Shown here: piece by piece, positions 12,782-24,602 of the stretch
Numbering within the stretch: the first letter of the stretch is position 1
Layout: every line of letters begins with the position of its first letter
Source: Paraphysomonas bandaiensis
Taxonomy: Eukaryota > Chrysophyceae
Assembly (NCBI GenBank): GCA_965644295.1
Contig: CBFFRP010000423.1
Coordinates: 186,001 to 250,000, forward strand
Length of the DNA: 64,000 nt
Direction of reading: 5' to 3'
Translations under genes and position numbers: made by a program
Notes under the pieces: generated by a model
Told to the model about the DNA's origin: nothing
Database searches by the model: none
Seen by the model: the letters and a program-made list of their open reading frames with translations, nothing else

Positions 12782-13690
12782 GGAGTGGAAGTAGTGGTGA
12801 GTCTCTTTTTATTAACAATAAGCGTGTAAGTGTCAGAACTATTGTAGCATTATTGCAATGTATGTAGTGCTTAACCTCTGATATCCTACTATTTAACGCT
12901 ACGAAAGCTGCTTGTGCGTCACAGCAAGCGCCATGGTGCACCCACTTTTGCTCTATATCACTCAAAGCAAACGCAGTGAGCAAGCCGAACATTTGTATAT
13001 ATACCTAACATCTGCTGACTTCAGGACTTTTGAGTCCTCAAGGTGAACAGACCGAATGCTTGACTTCAGCGCAGGCAGCCCAAAACACCGGTTACCCTTC
13101 CGGTGGGCCCAAGAGGACGTCTACACCCTCAACAAAGTCGGAATCGCACCTTTTCGTGGTGTTCTGGGGGATAAGGGATAAGTACCGGAGATATTTCTCT
13201 GGGAAACTAACATGAGCGGCATATGTAGTCAGCAGATATACTCATATTATAGCCAAATGATTGTGTGATACAAAGGACACAAAAATAAGTTTCACTTGTG
13301 TAGACGTCTTTGGGCCGTGGCATCCGGGAATGGGCCCACCTCAAGGGAAACCGGGGTATTGGGCTGCCTACTGAAGTCAAGCATCCGGGATGTTTACCTT
13401 AAAAGGACAGAGAGCGGAAGTGGTCGCGCCATGGTGCTTGCTTTGACGCACAAGCAACTTTCGTAGTACCAAATAGTAGGATATCAGAGTTAAGCACTAA
13501 CTAGTTCGGTAAATTGCAATGCTACATTATTTCTGACACTTACCAGTGTCCCTTCTACTACACAAGCATTTGGCTATGAGTATATCTGCTGACTATATAT
13601 ATTATGTCGCTCATTTTAGTTTCTTATTCCCCAGATCACCACAAAAAGGTGCGATTCCGACTCTGTTGAGGGATCAGGAGTGAAATGCTT
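12782..13690. mobile_element. Composite foldback element with three nested inverted-repeat pairs
   Basis: Three pairs of arms are visible. Pair A is 12782-12975 with 13418-13562, sharing CCATGGTGC and AAATAGTAGGATATCAG. Pair B is 13007-13120 with 13318-13412, sharing GGGCTGCCT and AAGTCAAGCAT. Pair C is about 13120-13258 with 13563-13690, sharing CAGAGTCGGAATCGCACC-like and GTCAGCAGATATACTCATA. The interval 13229-13592 starts and ends with GTCAGCAGATATAC in inverted orientation and is flanked by TA on both sides, as expected of a TA-target non-autonomous element. Related sequence recurs at 52822-53115. No transposase is seen. Confidence 0.65.
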
Positions 13691-14335
13691 GTTACGGTTT
13701 GTCATTACATGTTATGGGACAGACCTACTTTTGAATCAAGTATATTTTTGCTCACATTTGATAGCAAGCTCAAATAAACTTCAAACCTATGCGACATACC
13801 TCAGGTGATGCATCCATACACCCAGCAATTGCAAAGTAGGAGACCTACTATTACCAAAGTAGCTGACTACAGTCTCTGTAAGAAGGTAATAATTTGACGG
13901 ATCCACTACATAAAATTGATATACTGATGTTGAATTTGTGCTAACTTTTATTCTGATTTCATAGTAGAGCTTGGTTATTGCGTTTAGCTACTACTGTGTG
14001 AACAGTCTCAATGCAGAGAACGCACCAATCTAATAGTTGATGTAATGAATATTATTGTTCCTGCGTTGTTTGCGCACATAAAGTTTCAATAACCATGTAA
14101 TAATAATGATTAGATGATGTTATCCTATTAAACATCGTACACACTTAGTCAACATCGTCAGTGTTGAACTCAACAATCAGGTTACACTTTCTCAAACATT
14201 CAGAGCAGAGATCAGGGCTATCATCAATAGTTTTTCTCATACTATCAATGGGAAAAACGACACTCGGACATATACGTTGTGTAAATATCCACGAAAGGCT
14301 CAAAACTCGGCTACACAAATACAACTCTAATAAAC
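13691..14335. other. Intergenic, downstream of the minus-strand coiled-coil gene
   Basis: No gene or repeat supported; AT-rich spacer. Confidence 0.5.
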
Positions 14336-16513
14336 CTATACAAGAGAAGGCAAAACTAATCGCTTGCTACGTTTTTCTCCTGAAGCTTGCTCTGAAAAAA
14401 CATTGCTTCCACATGTGTTAGGGGAAGGCGAGGGTAAATCAGCCGCAGCTGAAGCGCTTCTCTCCAGTAAATCTGTAATGACATTAGTTCGACTTCCTCG
14501 ACCACGTCTCCTTGACACATCGGTAATTTTGTCCGCTTCAGACTGGGAAAGCTGTTTACGTATTTGGTTCAGTGCCCGCACACTGCTGGGAGCACTCCCA
14601 TTCCGTTTCCCTTCTTCATTTCCGTTACCGTCCATACTATCCTCCGGCATCTCCCGACCTTCTTTCCGTGCAAGGGCTTTCATTTTTAGTAGTGTACGTC
14701 GTGCAGCTTTCTCATCCATCATGCGCTGACACTCGTTGGCCGTTGCTTGTGCTGCACTAAGCTCTGTTCTCATTTCATTAATACGTCGCTCGGCCTCTGC
14801 TACTTCCTGTCGGAGCTCAGAGATAGTATACTTATCGTCCTCCGCTTCGTCTCGGAGGTCGTCAATAATTCGTTCCAACACAGATATTCGATCCTTCAAT
14901 CTGTCACAAGTGCATTCTGCCTGACGAGTTCGTTCCTTTTCGATATCCACAAATCTACGGAGCTCAGTCACACGCAGAGCCTCAGCATCCAATGCTTCCG
15001 TCGCACGCCTTAAAGCCGATACAGACTCGCTCTTGTACTCACTGAACTCGGCCAAAGCTTCTTCTAGTTTTTGCGATGCCTTGTCTTTCTCTCGTACCGA
15101 AGCTTCTGCCTGACTCTTCATTTCATTCAGTCTATTGTTGAGATCCTGACGGTGTAAAAGTAGTTAGATCTGTTTCTCAAAGAGAGATGAACGACGACAT
15201 ATCTGTACCTCCTGACCGCGAATAAGGTTGTCGATGGACCTCTTCAAGTTTGATCTTTCCCCACGAAGCTCATCTATCTCCCTCTGGTACTGGGTTTGTT
15301 CTGCTATCAGCTGGTTCTTCATACCACTGTATTGCAACTCCACCTTCTTTTTTTCTTCCAGTAGGGTGGTTGTATTTTTTGTTGATGTGTCAAGTAGCCG
15401 CTGGAGCTTCAAGCACCGCTGCTCAAAATTTGCAGAGGACTTCTTTCGAGCCTCGGCAGTTCTAGTCATCTCATCCAAGAGCTCCCTAGTATCTTCCAGA
15501 TCTGCAATCGCAATTCTATAGTCCTTACGTAGATCAATTTCTTTTTTGGTCTACAAAGGAATATTATGACGCGGATAACAACCTCAACGACACAAGAAAA
15601 CACGCACCACTTCATCGAGCTTCTCACTAAGATCCTTCATACATTCCTGGTTGTTGCTTTGAACTTTATTTGCCATATTGAGTTCCCCAGACAGTTGGGA
15701 ATTTTCCGCCAAAGCTTCCTTTAGTTGGGTCTTTATTGTTGAAGTTTCACTACACATCTTTTCCAGACGGGTTGCCTCGTGTTTATACTGCTGATTCTTA
15801 GCGAACAACTCTTCGTTACGGGTTTTTAACTCGTCGTTCTTCGCTTTGAGATCTTTCAATTCCGAAAAGAGAACTCTTTTCTATTTAGACAATCAGCCAA
15901 TGGAAATTTCACGACAGTCACTCAGCATTACCTCCGCATTATGCTTTGCATCTTTACCGCTCAGAAATTGCTCTAATTGTTCAATCCTTGCTGCTTTAGT
16001 AGCAATTTCCAACTGCATTTTTTCCTTGCTCTTTTCTGCCTCCTCTCGTACGTTAGTTAATTTCGTTTGAAACTGATGCAATTTAGCGCTATCATGGTGA
16101 ACTATCTCGACGCTACCCCCACAACTATTGCACGGAATCACGTTAAGAGAAGTCTCATTAGGGGAAGCTAGCATCAAATGCTCCGACAAATCAATACTGG
16201 GGATATTTTTAGTCCACTGGTCAATAAAGATACCTCTCTTGTCAGCTGGAAAAAAGTCTTCTATCGCCTGCTTAAGAGCAACAACATCTCGAAGATATGC
16301 ATTCCTAATTTCTTGTATCACCTTTCCCCTCCGATTCAATCGATCTAAATATACATCCACTGATGCCTCCTTACGAGGTTTCTCATCCTCAGGTATCATA
16401 TCCGCATAATCATATTCTTCCATAAAACTACGCAAGTTTCGAAAGGGTTTAAAGCATGGCTTCAGTGTAGGGGTAGGGGGAGATGGGAATAGCTCGACGA
16501 CATCCATATTCAC
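14336..16513 (-). CDS. Long coiled-coil protein with N-terminal CxxC motif
   Basis: Four minus-strand exons in phase 0: 16513-15932, 15880-15608, 15550-15209 and 15145-14336; 668 aa. Residues 1-140 look globular (YLDRLNRRGKVIQEIRNAYL, DFFPADKRGIFID) and include IPCNSCGGS, a CxxC pair that could bind zinc. Residues about 145-560 are almost continuous heptad-type coiled coil rich in E, K, Q and R. The C-terminal 100 residues are basic and Ser-rich (SRRRGRGSRTN), probably disordered. The architecture resembles cytoskeletal, centrosomal or ciliary scaffold proteins, but I recognise no specific family. Unlike most neighbours, its 5' coding end is not AT-skewed. The TG/TA minisatellite at 16720-17130 lies just upstream. 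Confidence 0.75.
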
Positions 16514-16719
16514 ACCTATATGTAATATATCACTTATAAAGTAGAATTATCTTAATGTTTTTAGTGTGTACGTTATGTTGTTATATGTTGTGCTATCTAT
16601 AGAGTATTGTATGCAGTATATTACATGTGTATATATAGTAACGTGAAGATGAAGTAGCTCTACAACACGATACATATGGTACCATACATATGAAGTATAT
16701 CATGTATCTGTATATATGT

Positions 16720-17130
16720 TATATGGTTACCTGTTATATATACAAACTAGTTATATACTACATGCTACTACATAAATACAATACAAATATAAGTACCTCC
16801 TTATACGTTATATGGTTACACTACGATCGTAGTTATATATATATGTGTATATGATATATGGGTATTTGTTATATATATGAACTAGATATACACTATACGA
16901 TACTATGCATATATGTGTGTAGGTGTGTATATGTGTGTGTGGTTACCTGATCTAGATATACACTGCAGTGATACTATACATATATGTGTGTGTAGGTGTG
17001 TATGTGTATATGTGTGTGTGGTGATACATATATACACTGCAGTGATACTATACATATATATGTGTAGGTGTATATGTGTGTGGTTACCTGATCTAGATAT
17101 ACACTGCTGTGATATAGATATGTATATATC
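16720..17130. repeat. Minisatellite with about 70-bp units, TG/TA-rich
   Basis: At least three diverged tandem units share AGATATACACTGCAGTGATA, CATATATGTGTG and GTGTGTGGT(T)ACCTGAT blocks, at about 16886, 16955, 17028 and 17094. Less regular related sequence runs upstream of them. It lies a few hundred bp 5' of the minus-strand coiled-coil gene. Confidence 0.7.
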
Positions 17131-18471
17131 TGCGTGTTATTCTCTGATGTTTGCAAGTTTCATTTGATCATATTACATCATAACGAGTAAATATCACTGG
17201 TAATATCTGTGTGATATGTTCGTGTTACTATACATATACATACATATATGTGTATCTATAGGGTGTTATATATACATATATAGGCAGATATACGTATAGC
17301 TACACTCATATATATATATACGTACGTGGGTATATTCTAGTGCTATCACCGTACAGTGTGTCCGTAATATTTCCCTCATATTCGTACGCACATTTATATA
17401 TCCGTAATTCACATGTAACCCGTTTGTTATATTCCAAAAAATACGTAGCCTGTACATAAAAGTCCAGTTTTAATGTAGCCCGTTATTATATATACTAACT
17501 TGCATCTCCATGCATTGTACAACAATGTCCATACACTTGCACTTAACAGCACCATATTCTATTACGAATGTATCATGCAATGCACCATGCACCATATATT
17601 ATGCATCATACAGCTTGATATGTTGCAAAACAATGTACACCATATGGATATATAGCAGCTATTACTGTATATATGCAGCAGTGTACATACGAATACACCG
17701 CTTTGGTTTCATCACCACCACAATACCATTATCACAATATAAGAGTAACTTCTAATCATTAAAATAGCCTCACTCTGAGCATTGTTTAAAAGAATTGATG
17801 AGATAAGAACTGTGCTCATATGTGACACACAGACATGTGTCCACATTGAAAAATGTCGTCTCAGTTCACGTATAGACCGTGCATATCAAGAGATATGCTC
17901 ATATATACTGCTTCTATAGAAAATACAGATGCTAATGACTGGTAGTTCTCTACAAAAGTAGTGTATATGAATTATTTTGTGTTCGAATAATCATAAAGGC
18001 TTTTTTATTTCCTATGCGGAATTTCCTACTTTCATGCCTTCTGTAGGACGGACACTAACATAGACTCGGGTATGGAGAGGTATAGAACTCAGTACAAGGT
18101 CGTTCTATGAAGTAATGTTTTCGTGTGGGGCATACATACCTAACCGATTCTAGCTAATGTCAGCTGCTCAACAATGTTGTGTAATCGTGAGTTTGTGGTA
18201 ATTTAAATTCCCTTTGGGAGCAGACAACATATATGGAATTGTAGTCGACTTCCAGGTATAATACTAACTGGCAAAGTAACTATAATCGCCCATACCTACG
18301 CTACAGTTGATATAATAAAGTAGAACCTCGTTATTATTCCGTATAACAGAGGTTGTCACCTTATAATACGATTGAACCGCATGGTGATGACAGCATGATA
18401 TTATCTAGCATTAACATAGAATAGACCCAGGGCAGCTCGCGATACAGAAGTTTCTCGTCGAGTTACCCTGG
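17131..18471. other. Intergenic, low-complexity to unique AT-rich DNA
   Basis: TATA/GTAT-rich to about 17460, then unique sequence with no supported gene. A short imperfect inverted repeat (AACCTCGTTATTATTCC ... AGAGGTTG) at about 18325-18357 is too short to classify. Confidence 0.5.
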
Positions 18472-20249
18472 CTACAGAAGTGCGCGAAGCTGACTCTTAG
18501 GAATAGCAGGCCTATCATGCTCTCTACCTTTGGGTACCTTGTAGAAGTCCCCAGTATCCTCGACAATACGGTCATACCACTGTTGCTGATACGGCAGACT
18601 GTTGGTCTCACACCCACACACAGGCACATGAGGAGCAGGAGTTGTCACATATCCATCACGGAATTTTACGAACAGTTTCCCAAAAAATGTAAACCAGTCC
18701 TTTAGAAGTTCTTGTCCTAGGTTTTCTGAAAATGATGTCATCATCTCGATGGCTTCGTCGACTCTACCCGACTGGATCACATCAACAACTTTAGCATCCA
18801 TCTCTTCAACTAGAGCGAAGTAAGTATTCTCTTTAGCAATAATCTCACTGTAAACATCAGCATAGATAGCATCCCATCGCGAGTATGCAAAGTTCGAAAC
18901 AAGATTGAAGACGTAAAATGCACTATCCAAAGAGAACTCCATCATGGGTGGGGTAACACCATCTTGCGGCCCCTTACCGGCCCATCCAGGCGCAATCCGA
19001 GTGACAGATCCATAAACAGGGAAATGCACAGAAGTTGAAGAATCATCAATCCCGTACCACATCAAGGCGGCCATCTGTCTAGGAACACCAGGCCGGGACT
19101 GACACACAATGTTCCACCCCGTCGGAGGTTGAGCAATAGTGCGCTCATTGAAATATTTGTTTCCGGGGTACGAGGGGGTTGTCCACGTGACAGGCGAGAG
19201 TCTATTGGGATATGAAAATGCACCAGCTCCAACATCCGAGAAGAGCTTTCCTGTGGTGTCCAGTGCAGTGCCTTCATAGTGATTACGCATACTCTGCATT
19301 ACATCAGCAACGCTGAGTGGTTTGGAGGGTTTAACCCACAATGGCATGCGGTTGGTCAAGTTGTATCCTTGTGCGTAGTCCAGGTACTGATTACTCCATT
19401 CCTCTCCCATGACTGTGGAGAAAAATGACCACACTCTCGCCTACACGCACAAGGTCAAGTTGATAGTTGAAAAGTATGTTAAATTACCTCACAAAACCTT
19501 GCCCCCGAAAATGTCACGGGGTCATATATGTCGGAGAATGAGAAATCTTTATCTTCACCCGTATAAAGTCCAATACTTCGGGCAAACGATATAACATCCG
19601 AACTATATATGCAATTCTCAGGATCATCAAGTGGAAAAGTTGTGATACGTGCTTGATTAGCATGACCAGTAACATAACCATCTGGTACTTTACGGGCTAC
19701 CCATACAGCCCCCTTTTCATATCTTCCCTTTCCTATTAGTTCCATATACCATAATTCATTTTGATCTGCAATAGAAAAACTTTCACCAGTAGAAGCATAT
19801 CCATATTCAGATACTAGTTTAGTCATAGTACTAATAGCTTCACGTGCATTACGTGATCTTTGTAATGTTATATATATTAAGGAACCATAGTCTATACGAC
19901 CCTCATTATGTGTACATGTTAATTCTATTAATCCACCAAATGTACTCTCTGTAATGATTAGACCATATTCATTTACATTCCCTACAACGTTATATGTAAC
20001 CTCTGCTTCAGGTATTTCACCTAAGTATGTACCATAATCCCATGTCCATATCTTACGCATTGTATCATTTGAATGTATGGATGCTGGGTAATGATAGATA
20101 GTTGTATAGAAATTAGCAGCATCAGCATTATATGCGATAGTGTTAGAGTGGTCTGTTGTAATGGACTTAGTATATAGGAGGTTAGTACATGCGTGTATAG
20201 AGTAAGAGAGTGTGAATAGAATGTATGTAGAAAAGAAGTGAAAGTACAT
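18472..20249 (-). CDS. Secreted peptidase family C69 (dipeptidase) homologue
   Basis: Two minus-strand exons, 20249-19488 and 19440-18472; 576 aa. I chose the Met at 20249 because a hydrophobic leader of about 20 residues follows (FFSTYILFTLSYSIHA) and ends directly before CTNLLYTK. Family C69 enzymes are Ntn-hydrolases whose mature chain begins with the nucleophile Cys, here Cys21. Further family blocks are NTIAYNADA, IYHYPAS, YNVVGNVNEYGL, ESTFGG, EGRIDYGSLIYITLQR, SIADQNELWYME, VWVARKVPDGY and GHANQARIT. Known members hydrolyse dipeptides; homologues in oomycetes and other protists are lysosomal or secreted. The reading frame stays open upstream through the (TATG)n tract, but that part is repeat translation, not protein. 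The first 500 nt is strongly AT-rich. Confidence 0.85.
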
Positions 20250-20319
20250 TGTAGAGAAGATGAAGTGAGGTGAAGTGAGAAACTGGAGGAGATGAAGTGA
20301 TATAGAGGAGAAATGAATG

Positions 20320-20322
<3 letters not shown>

Positions 20323-20351
<29 letters not shown>

Positions 20352-20665
20352 TGTATGTATGTATGTATGTATGTATGTATGTATGTATGTATGTATGTAT
20401 GTATGTATGTATGTATGTATGTATGTATGTATGTATGTATGTATGTATGTATGTATGTATGTATGTATGTATGTATGTATGTATGTATGTATGTATGTAT
20501 GTATGTATGTATGTATGTATGTATGTATGTATGTATGTATGTATGTATGTATGTATGTATGTATGTATGTATGTATGTATGTATGTATGTATGTATGTAT
20601 GTATGTATGTATGTATGTATGTATGTATGTATGTATGTATGTATGTATGTATGTATGTATGTATG
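20323..20665. repeat. (TATG)n microsatellite, about 86 uninterrupted units
   Basis: 343 bp of perfect tetranucleotide repeat, 74 bp upstream of the C69 start codon and about 390 bp upstream of the membrane-protein gene at 21058. It is open in all plus-strand frames (MYVC repeats) and on the minus strand (YIHT repeats), which produces long spurious ORFs. Confidence 0.97.
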
Positions 20666-21057
20666 CACTGCTCTGTGCACTCTCTATACGTGTACAAACT
20701 GTCATGTGTGGATGTACGTATGAAGTGGTGTGGTAGTGTGTGCGTACTCATAGTGGTATTTGTATGGTATGGTGGCCATATATGGCTCATGGTTATCACA
20801 TATGTCCAGACACTATCCTCTCACTGCACCTCTTCATATTTACCCACCTAAATACCTTCTATTACCACTCCTTATCACCACAAATAGAGGAGATTACACT
20901 GCTATTATTTATATATATAGAATGCACTGTATACAGTCACTAGATATATAGATGCATAGTAACACACACACACACACATACATACATACATATATCTATC
21001 TATCTAGTCAACTAATTTTATCATATTACTAATAATTTAATCTCATATATATATACG
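20666..21057. promoter_or_regulatory. Intergenic/promoter region with CA/CATA microsatellites
   Basis: Spacer between the divergent C69 and membrane-protein genes. Contains an (AC)n/(CATA)n tract at about 20963-21004 and an A/T-rich stretch up to the ATG at 21058. No defined promoter motif recognised. Confidence 0.45.
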
Positions 21058-21996
21058 ATGATTGGTATGCCTTATATGAAAGAGATGGCAGATCGTCTAA
21101 CTGTTGCATTATCTGATAAGAGACCTGCAATATACAGTTCATATTTCTTTAAAATGCTGGTAAATATAAGTGATTTATTATAATAATTTATAATATAATT
21201 TAATTGTTTGAAGATGGTAATTGATGGGGTTGGTTTGGGTATTATTGCTGGGTGTACTACGTTTGAAGGTTTTGACGATTGGGATGATCCTCTTGGTTCT
21301 TACTTTCATGATAACATTCGTAGCATTTTCTTCTGGTTGGTGGGGCTAAATCTAGCTGTGGGTGGCCTCTTGCTGTTGATTATCAATACTGCAGCATTCG
21401 AGTCACTTCCTGCTATGGAACACCTGGGCATGGCGATGCTCACTTTTGCTCCCTTTGTGAATGTTTGTGCCTGGTTACTGCTTGATACCCACGACCCTTG
21501 GTTAGTATATAATAAGCAACAGATAGCTACTGAGGTCATTGAATTCATTGGCATGGGTTTGCTGGACTTGTCTTACTTTACGGAGAATCACGTTGTGGAG
21601 TGTCTGGTGGAGCTTTGCGGATATGTTGTGCTTAGTATGGCTGCGATGTTGGACATCGTGTTCTTACCGAACTCGGGTGGTGTTCCTCTTATACAAGTAA
21701 GGCAAGAGTATTATCACAGTAGTGATGTGTTTGGACTTTTTCTGTTGGCTATTGTGTCCATCGGAAAGTTCTACATTTCTCATCAAGCAGAATCACTGAA
21801 AATTATAAAGACTCCAAAGTCTATCCCATATGTAGGAGATTCTCTCGGACCACAAGATGTAGAGAGGGATTCGGAAGCTGTAGGATTACCAGTTAGAAAG
21901 CGGTCCAAAGCTGGGGATGAAATGATGACTTCCCCAGGACTGTTTAGTAGTAGCACAGATGAGGTATACGCCAGTATAAAAGACCTCAAGGTATAG
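21058..21996 (+). CDS. Multi-pass membrane protein of unknown family
   Basis: Two exons, 21058-21159 and 21214-21996; 295 aa. Four clear hydrophobic segments: FFWLVGLNLAVGGLLLLII, LGMAMLTFAPFVNVCAWLLL, CGYVVLSMAAMLDIVFL and VFGLFLLAIVSIGKFYIS. The N-terminal part (TTFEGFDDWDDPLGSYFHD) is acidic. The C-terminal 80 residues are Ser-rich with a basic patch (PVRKRSKAGDE), suggesting a cytosolic tail open to phosphorylation. I recognise no family. The acceptor placed before the in-frame ATG at 21214 keeps phase 0; translation starting in exon 2 would also give a plausible protein. Confidence 0.65.
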
Positions 21997-23157
21997 GTTA
22001 GTATGATATGACCACAATGGATGTTGCTGTATATTGTATTAGTGTAGCAGCGTGTGTAATCTTCACAGTTTTTGATACTTTCATTAAGTTATATTCGTAT
22101 AGTGAGGCAGCGAAATCTGTACATCAATATTATGAAAACCTGTCCCTTAATATCATATCTTATTTACTAACAGTTTCTATCTGCGCAATACAAAGACAGA
22201 AATATCACACCTTCTTTTAGTTGTGGATTGTTAATGTATGTTTTGCGTGTTGTAACAGAATTTTATGTATATGCGCCTGGGTAGTACAACGTATTGTTAA
22301 CTTGTTTAGTACGATGTAAATCACAATATTAGGTTGATCTACTTTACGAAACTGTTACACTTACACTATTTTGACTTTTGACTAAGTTGAACAGTACATT
22401 CTGGGCATAACAAACAATAATTATAGCTATCTCTTATAATTATAGCTATGATGGCTCAGAGGATGAGTATGAGGAAACTTTTACATACACATGCATGCGT
22501 TTGCTGCAAATTAACGACAAATCTTGATATATGCTAAATTTCACCTAATCTTATAGTTCATTACAGTACACCATCTAGTTCTCATTATTGCTTGCGCATG
22601 TAACAGAAAAGCAATAACTGTACCCCAATGAATGAACTGATTATTACTCAACAGACCAATAGTACTCCAGCTACACACTCTACTACTCTAGTCTCTAGTA
22701 CCAATACTTATTACCTGACACTAGCCGGGAGTCTCTGGAGCTTAAAGCCATTTCTGATACATTATTTCTCTTTTTACCACGACTGAGAGCATTGCTCAGT
22801 AAGTCGAGCATATCCACTACCTCACCTGCATGGTCTTCTTTTTCCATTTCAAACACGGTTTCATGCTGTAAATCAGCACATGAATCAACGACGTACTCGG
22901 ACTGAACTTTCACTGCGCATTTCAAATGCTTTTCTCCCCTCCAATACTAATAGGCATACTGCTTGCTTGCGTCGTCTTCAATAACCTCGAGACATACACT
23001 CTCCGCTTTTCTACAGGTCACGGGAACCCACTTGTCACGCTCATTTTGTCGATAATGAGGCATAAACCTTCACAATAGCTCTCCCGCATAGTGATGAAGC
23101 TTGCAATACGAACTCACAGTTAATAATGGCACGATTCACAGTGTATTCGCTCTCTCA
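21997..23157. other. Intergenic, no supported gene
   Basis: AT-rich spacer. A minus-strand ORF at 22695-22925 (76 aa, acidic) has protein-like composition but no start context, splice partners or recognised family; it may be a transposon or gene relic. Confidence 0.45.
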
Positions 23158-23335
23158 AATTCCTTCTGTGGGAATAAGTCGATCCAGCGGAATATGTCGA
23201 TCCAGCAAAAAAATCGACCTTTTTTCGTTATTTCTCTGAAATATATTCGTCAAAAAACAGCATGCATCAAAAAAACCTGGATTTTTTTGCTGGATCGACA
23301 TATTCTGCTGGATCTTATATTCCCACACACAGAAT
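23158..23335. repeat. Foldback element, about 55-bp arms
   Basis: TTCTGTGGGAATAAGTCGAT and the following GGAATATGTCGATCCAGC with A-run are repeated in inverted orientation as GCTGGATCGACATATTC and GGATCTTATATTCCCACA, around a spacer of about 70 bp. Arms carry a few mismatches. Consistent with a small non-autonomous DNA transposon or long-hairpin element; superfamily unknown. Confidence 0.7.
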
Positions 23336-23820
23336 TGTTGCCTTATTGGAATTCCAAGACATCACTATCTAAGTGCGTGGCATTCGCTACTTCAAAATTG
23401 AAGTTGCGGTTTCTGCAGCACGACATCAAGATTTCAGCTGGATGATGGTATCTTGTTCCCTCAAACCATCCCTATCTGCTTCTTGGAGTTCCAAAACGCT
23501 GTTCACATACCAGTGCCTGCCCATACTTCAATGTTCTGTTCGACGTCACACTTTAGTCAGCCGCATTTGCGATTACTACACAATCACAACTTCACTGCAA
23601 TCAAGTCAGAGTTATCATCACGACTAAGATTCGTGTCCTCACAGTGAGTGTTGCCTGGAGTGACACTTCTTTATTGGCATGCTCCATTTCTGATTGGCTT
23701 CTGCGGTATATTTTTTTGGACAAGACGATGAAAAACGACGCTTTTGTTCTCGTTAGCGCGAAGGGCATCCCAGTAGAGCTCATAGAACTCCCATCCATAC
23801 ACTCGTATCCAGAATATACT

Positions 23821-23878
23821 CCAGAGCGCAAGTAAAACTCCCTTGCCTGACAATCCTGGAGTTTTACTTGCGCTCTGG
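23821..23878. repeat. Perfect 21-bp inverted repeat (hairpin)
   Basis: CCAGAGCGCAAGTAAAACTC (plus one base) is followed by a 16-nt loop and its exact complement. The loop motif CTTGCCTGACAATCCTG recurs in direct orientation about 50 bp later, indicating a local duplication with inversion. Confidence 0.9.
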
Positions 23879-24429
23879 AGCTTGAGGAAGATTTTACTCC
23901 CTTGCCTGACGATCCTGCAGAGTGTTCGATCATGGAAGACCGCAGTCCTGATCCCTTCTATCAGACATTGCATGCTCTTACTTGTCCAGATACACTGGAT
24001 GAAATGATTCGTTACTAATATTCGCCGCAAGGGAATGGATACTTTAAACGAGCAGCAGCATGTGGCAGCTCGAACAGCCGAACTGGAGACATCACGGTAT
24101 CATGACCAGCTCACTGAAACCAATTCATTTCCGTCGGCTGACTTAACACTGCTTCCTGCATCGTTTGTTTCTACTTATTTAGTAATATTTTTTGCTATCT
24201 GTTCCTTAGTCTTAGTTTGTTTCATTTTTACCATTAACTAACATTCGATACAACGTAACTTTTACTTACATAACCTTTCGACACTTAGTAACACTTACTT
24301 CTATTCACACTTAGTAACAACTTAGTAACACTTACTTAGTAACACTTACTTCTATTCACACTTAGTAACAACTTTTTTTTTATTTTTAATTAGTTAAGGG
24401 TAGTGGGTTTGCTTATCAAGAAAGTGACC
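23879..24429. other. Intergenic with short CTTAGTAACA tandem repeats
   Basis: CACTTAGTAACA-type units recur irregularly at about 24278-24370. No supported gene. An open stretch ending TLDEMIRY at 23880-24018 may be decayed coding sequence but cannot be assigned. Confidence 0.5.
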
Positions 24430-24602
24430 TTGGATCTTATAATGACAAGTACTAAAACTGGAAACTTCGGATGTGTTTACTTACTGATTAGTCGCACTAA
24501 TTTATTGCAATAGTATTGTAGGGCCGGTTTAAAAACTCCATCAATACTATTGATGGAACGCTATCTAACAATAGTATTGCAATATATATTTCCCTATCCC
24601 TG
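24430..24602 (+). mobile_element. hAT-like transposon end (family 1), solo 3' fragment
   Basis: Ends TTTCCCTATCCCTG. The whole stretch is the reverse complement, with a few differences, of 40545-40740, where the same end adjoins a hAT transposase relic. Contains the palindromic CATCAATACTATTGATGG. Confidence 0.7.

Noticed and set aside
16720-17130. Tandem units considered as a CRISPR-like array
   Set aside because: Units are contiguous, diverged TG/TA simple sequence without unique spacers, in a eukaryotic genome.
18320-18360. Pogo/Tigger-like terminus (AGTAGAACCTCGTT)
   Set aside because: Short match and no second terminus or TA-flanked pair found.
20313-20851. Long plus-strand MYVC-repeat ORFs and the minus-strand YIHT-repeat extension of the C69 gene
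   Set aside because: Pure translation of the (TATG)n microsatellite, which has no stop in several frames; the real C69 start with a signal peptide lies at 20249.
22440-22485. DGSEDEYEE-encoding segment similar to the hAT transposase tail at 40.8 kb
   Set aside because: Too short and acidic to distinguish from chance.
22695-22925. 76-aa minus-strand ORF with protein-like acidic composition
   Set aside because: No start context, splice partners or recognised family; could be chance or a relic.
23880-24018. Possible transposase tail (EDFTPLPDD ... DPFYQTLHAL)
   Set aside because: Only about 46 codons open, bounded by stops and a duplicated hairpin; no motif allows assignment.
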